From NCBI GenBank assembly GCA_947305035.1, contig CAMZCV010000037.1, positions 1 through 8,347 on the forward strand: a stretch of 8,347 nt of DNA, written 5' to 3'. Of this stretch, positions 6,519 through 8,347 are shown piece after piece. The notes under the pieces were generated by a model. That model had not been told where the DNA came from and made no database searches. It was given only the letters and a program-made list of their open reading frames with translations. A program made the translations under genes and the position numbers. This DNA is from an uncultured Coriobacteriales bacterium. GTDB lineage: Bacteria; Actinomycetota; Coriobacteriia; Coriobacteriales; Atopobiaceae. Within the stretch, counting starts at the first letter, position 1. Each line of letters begins with the position of its first letter.

Positions 6519-6545
6519 AAGGGCCGCCCAAAATGTGCGGCCCTT
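6519..6545. promoter_or_regulatory. Perfect 9-bp-stem hairpin in the sigma-operon leader
   Basis: AAGGGCCGC (6519-6527) and GCGGCCCTT (6537-6545) are exactly complementary around a 9-base loop. The hairpin lies about 16 bases upstream of the sigma gene's Shine-Dalgarno sequence on the minus strand. No T run follows it in either direction, so a canonical intrinsic terminator is unlikely. It could be the end of the esterase transcript, an attenuator or stability hairpin in the sigma mRNA, or a protein-binding inverted repeat. Confidence 0.6.
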
Positions 6546-6581
6546 GGTGAAGCTTTCGGGATATGGGAACCAGTCGTTCGA

Positions 6582-6656
6582 TTTCATACCCTATTCCTGC
6601 TCAACTGGGGTTTCTTCCAGAGAAAACCGCAGGAAAGCAGATAGAGGGTATGAAAA
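6582..6656. repeat. 75-bp element with inverted-repeat ends, copy 2
   Basis: This matches copy 1 (2991-3065) in the same orientation with five substitutions and no gaps. Its ends form a perfect 11-bp inverted repeat, TTTCATACCCT / AGGGTATGAAA. The inner pair (CTGGGGTTT / AAACCGCAG) has one mismatch compared with copy 1. It begins 4 bases past the esterase stop codon and lies upstream of the sigma-factor gene, so the same side of both copies faces the 3' end of a minus-strand gene. REP-like or MITE-like; no coding capacity. Confidence 0.85.
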
Positions 6657-6660
6657 TGCG

Positions 6661-7461
6661 CTACCAGATAGGCGTGGTCTCCCTGTCAAACCCGATCAGG
6701 TACTGGAGCGCACGCTGGATAGCGACCTGCCAGAACTTCCACTCGTGATCGCCCGGCCACTCCATGTAGAGGTGGTCGTAGCCCAGCTCGGTGGCGCGCT
6801 CGTCGAAGCGACGGTTGGTCTCGAGCAGGAAGTCCTCGGTTCCGCAGAACTGGCAAAGGCGCGGGCGGCACTCCTCGGGCAACGTCGCGGCCTTCTCGAG
6901 CAGAGCGAAGACGTCCGCCTCGGGAGGAACGGGCACGCCCTCGCCGAACATGAGCTCGAACTCGCCGAGTGGCATGTCGGGGAAGGTACCGTCGGCGCAC
7001 ATGCGACCGAAACCGGGCAGGTCGAGGGCGCCGGAGAGCGTGGCGATGCCACCGAAGCGCTCGGGGTAGGTGAAGCCCACCTTGCAGGCGCCGTAGCCGC
7101 CCATGCTCTCCCCCGCCACGAAGGTGTGCTCGCGGTCGGTGGGCAGGCGGAACCACTTCCCTATGAATTCGGGCAACTCGCGCGAGACGTACTCGAAGTA
7201 CCTGATGCCGTTCTTCATGTCGGTGTAGAAGCTGCGGTCCACGTCGGGCATGACGAAGGCCACGTTGTACTTCTTGGCCAGATACTCGAGGTTGGTGAAG
7301 CGCGGCCACTCATCGCCGTTCGCCGTGAGCCCGTGCAGGAGGTACATCACGTAGAGCTCGTCGGTCTGCAGCGGATCGCAGTCGCCCGACAGGTCGGGCA
7401 CGATCACGTTGATGCGTGTGGTCATCTTCATGCAGGTAGACCATATCGATCCGGAAAACAT
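6661..7461 (-). CDS. Esterase D / S-formylglutathione hydrolase-like alpha/beta hydrolase
   Basis: From ATG at 7461 this is a 266-residue serine esterase of the EstD/FGH/tributyrin-esterase (EstA) group. INVIVPD (17-23) is the typical first strand, LLHGLTANGDEW (41-52) carries the oxyanion-hole HG, GESMGGYGA (117-125) holds nucleophile Ser119, CGTEDF (206-211) provides Asp210, and WPGDHEW (235-241) provides His239, so the catalytic triad is complete. No signal peptide is evident, so it is probably cytosolic. It likely hydrolyses small acyl or acetyl esters. A role in deacetylating plant-sugar derivatives would suit the neighbouring sugar kinases but is inference. The start at 7461 is favoured because the family has a short segment before INVIxP and GGGGG lies just upstream; ATG 7431 and an extension to 7515 are possible. 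It appears to be a single gene, followed at once by copy 2 of the repeat. Confidence 0.85.
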   Translation of the reverse strand: MFSGSIWSTCMKMTTRINVIVPDLSGDCDPLQTDELYVMYLLHGLTANGDEWPRFTNLEYLAKKYNVAFVMPDVDRSFYTDMKNGIRYFEYVSRELPEFIGKWFRLPTDREHTFVAGESMGGYGACKVGFTYPERFGGIATLSGALDLPGFGRMCADGTFPDMPLGEFELMFGEGVPVPPEADVFALLEKAATLPEECRPRLCQFCGTEDFLLETNRRFDERATELGYDHLYMEWPGDHEWKFWQVAIQRALQYLIGFDRETTPIW

Positions 7462-7652
7462 CACAACCCCCAAAAGACAGTTGGGAACGTCACGAGCCCT
7501 GCAAGCCCAGACCATCTCCGACGAGCTCTTTCTCCGAGAAGGTCAGACGGTGCAGTTTGGGCTGTGACAAAGCTAAGAGGCGACTCACGGGCTCAGCCCG
7601 TGAGCGAGCGAAGCGAGCGCGGAGCCTCGTGCTTTGTCACAGCCCTAAAGAC
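7462..7652. other. Intergenic region between FGGY kinase and esterase
   Basis: About 190 bases without a gene. The right half is the nested inverted repeat described separately. The left half (7462-7554) should hold the esterase promoter, but I see no convincing -35/-10 pair. An 11-base palindrome, TTCTCCGAGAA (7530-7540, TTCTC/GAGAA arms), could be an operator but is short enough to be chance. Confidence 0.4.
7559..7645. repeat. 87-bp nested inverted repeat, possible terminator or palindromic mobile element
   Basis: The outer arms GGGCTGTGACAAAGC (7559-7573) and GCTTTGTCACAGCCC (7631-7645) are perfectly complementary over 15 bases. Inside, GAGGC (7577-7581) can pair with GCCTC (7624-7628). 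Within that, a 10-bp perfect stem with a single-base centre lies at 7584-7604 (CTCACGGGCT / AGCCCGTGAG). The remainder includes the mirror-symmetric GCGAGCGAAGCGAGCG (7602-7617). It starts 7 bases after the stop of the FGGY kinase on the minus strand, so it could end that transcript or protect its 3' end. There is no T run after it and no clear target-site duplication. Confidence 0.8.
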
Positions 7653-8347
7653 TTACAGCCTGTGCACGAGCTCCTTGGTGGCAGGATAGAGCTCGTCGAA
7701 GATGGCCTGGTACTTCTTGTAGGCCTCGTGGTTCTCCGCGCAGGGCTCGAAGGTCTTCGCGATCTTGACCTTGCTCGCCAGCTCGTCGAAGTCGGCCCAG
7801 TAGCCTGCCGCGATGGCGGCCATCATGGCATCGCCGTAGGAGGCGCCGATGGTGATCTCGGGGACGAGCAGGGTCTTGCCGGTGACGTCGGCCACGATCT
7901 GCATCCAGGCGTCGTTCTTGGTGCCGCCGCCCGCCACGAGCACGCGGCCGATGGGGATGCCGTCCTCCTCGAAGATCTTGAAGTGCTGGTTGATGGAGTA
8001 GGCGACGCCCTCGAGGCCCGCGCGCAGCATGTCCTCGCGCGTGTGGTTGATGGTGAGGCCGAGGAACGCGCCGCGGGCGTTGGGGTCGTCGATGGGTGTG
8101 CGCTCGCCGGCGAAGTACGGCAGGCAGACGAGGCCGTTGGAGCCCACGGGCACCTCGGCGGCCATGCGCGCCATCACGGAGAAGGCGTTCTCTCCCCCGG
8201 CCTTCTCGGCAGCGAGGAGGTCCTGGAACATGGTGTCGCGCAGCCACTTGGTCATGCTGCCCGCGGTGTTGGTGGCGCCGGAGACGTCGCAGGTTCCGGG
8301 GATGATGAACTCCTCGTGCCACACGCGCGGATCCATGACCAGATGGT
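7653..8347 (-). CDS. FGGY-family carbohydrate kinase, xylulokinase-like (N-terminus beyond window)
   Basis: The reading frame stays open to the right edge (upstream codons give HLV before the internal Met at 8336), so about 231 C-terminal residues are seen and the N-terminal P-loop half is missing. It is the ATPase-fold C-terminal domain of an FGGY sugar kinase: SGATNTAGSMTKWLRD, LPYFAGERTPIDDPNARGAFLGLTINHTREDMLRAGLEGVAYS, then the adenosine-binding motif VLVAGGGTKNDAWMQIVADVTGK and GASYGDAMMAAIAAG. These motifs suit the xylulokinase-like branch better than glycerol kinase. The substrate cannot be read from this half. It differs clearly in sequence from the LyxK-like kinase at 416-1927, so it is not a recent duplicate. 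The stop is TAA at 7653-7655, with the nested inverted repeat 7 bases beyond. Confidence 0.88.
   Translation of the reverse strand, partial: HLVMDPRVWHEEFIIPGTCDVSGATNTAGSMTKWLRDTMFQDLLAAEKAGGENAFSVMARMAAEVPVGSNGLVCLPYFAGERTPIDDPNARGAFLGLTINHTREDMLRAGLEGVAYSINQHFKIFEEDGIPIGRVLVAGGGTKNDAWMQIVADVTGKTLLVPEITIGASYGDAMMAAIAAGYWADFDELASKVKIAKTFEPCAENHEAYKKYQAIFDELYPATKELVHRL

Noticed and set aside
7559..7645. Insertion with target-site duplication
   Set aside because: The flanks (GCAGTTT on the left, TAAAGAC on the right) show no direct repeat, so transposition is not demonstrated.
6535..7689. 384-residue plus-strand frame over the esterase and both flanking repeats
   Set aside because: Antisense to the esterase with its complete catalytic triad. 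It shares a short stretch with the plus-strand frame at 2707-3390 only because both cross the 75-bp repeat.
1..8347. tRNA, rRNA, CRISPR array, transposase or integrase
   Set aside because: No cloverleaf-like gene, regularly spaced repeats or recombinase motifs were seen on either strand. The only repeats are the two 75-bp copies and the local inverted repeats.

Overview
The window is GC-rich (about 60% or more by eye). Every gene I can support lies on the minus strand, so transcription runs from high to low coordinates. The G+C content, the strong AGGAGG-type ribosome binding sites and the mix of FGGY kinases, a BtpA/SgcQ protein and an ECF sigma/ABC operon fit a Gram-positive gut actinobacterium, perhaps a Coriobacteriia such as Collinsella or Olsenella. 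That placement is inference, not shown by the sequence.

Layout in transcription order: (a) 8347-7653, the C-terminal part of an FGGY sugar kinase that enters from the right edge. (b) 7652-7462, an intergenic region with a long nested inverted repeat. (c) 7461-6661, an esterase D / S-formylglutathione hydrolase-like alpha/beta hydrolase. (d) 6656-6582, copy 2 of a 75-bp element with inverted-repeat ends, then a 9-bp-stem hairpin in the leader of the next operon. (e) 6488-3075, a tightly packed four-gene operon: ECF-type sigma factor, 6-TM membrane protein (candidate anti-sigma), ABC ATPase, ABC-2-type permease. (f) 3065-2991, copy 1 of the 75-bp element. (g) 2822 to 1, a three-gene sugar-phosphate operon: BtpA/SgcQ family protein, L-xylulokinase-like FGGY kinase, and a ribulose-phosphate 3-epimerase/SgcE-like protein that runs off the left edge.

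How the genes may work together: the left operon resembles the E. coli sgc cluster (SgcQ + SgcE) with an FGGY kinase added. The likely scheme is that a ketose is phosphorylated, then epimerised, with the BtpA/SgcQ protein doing an undetermined step. The visible part of the epimerase lacks all three methionines that cap the substrate in ordinary ribulose-phosphate 3-epimerases, so its substrate may differ. The middle operon looks like a self-contained signal-response unit: a membrane protein may hold the sigma factor, which then drives an exporter.

The most striking point is that the sigma/ABC unit sits exactly between two direct copies of the 75-bp element (70 of 75 positions identical by my hand alignment). 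This makes it a candidate removable or acquired cassette. I saw no tRNA, rRNA, CRISPR array, transposase or integrase.
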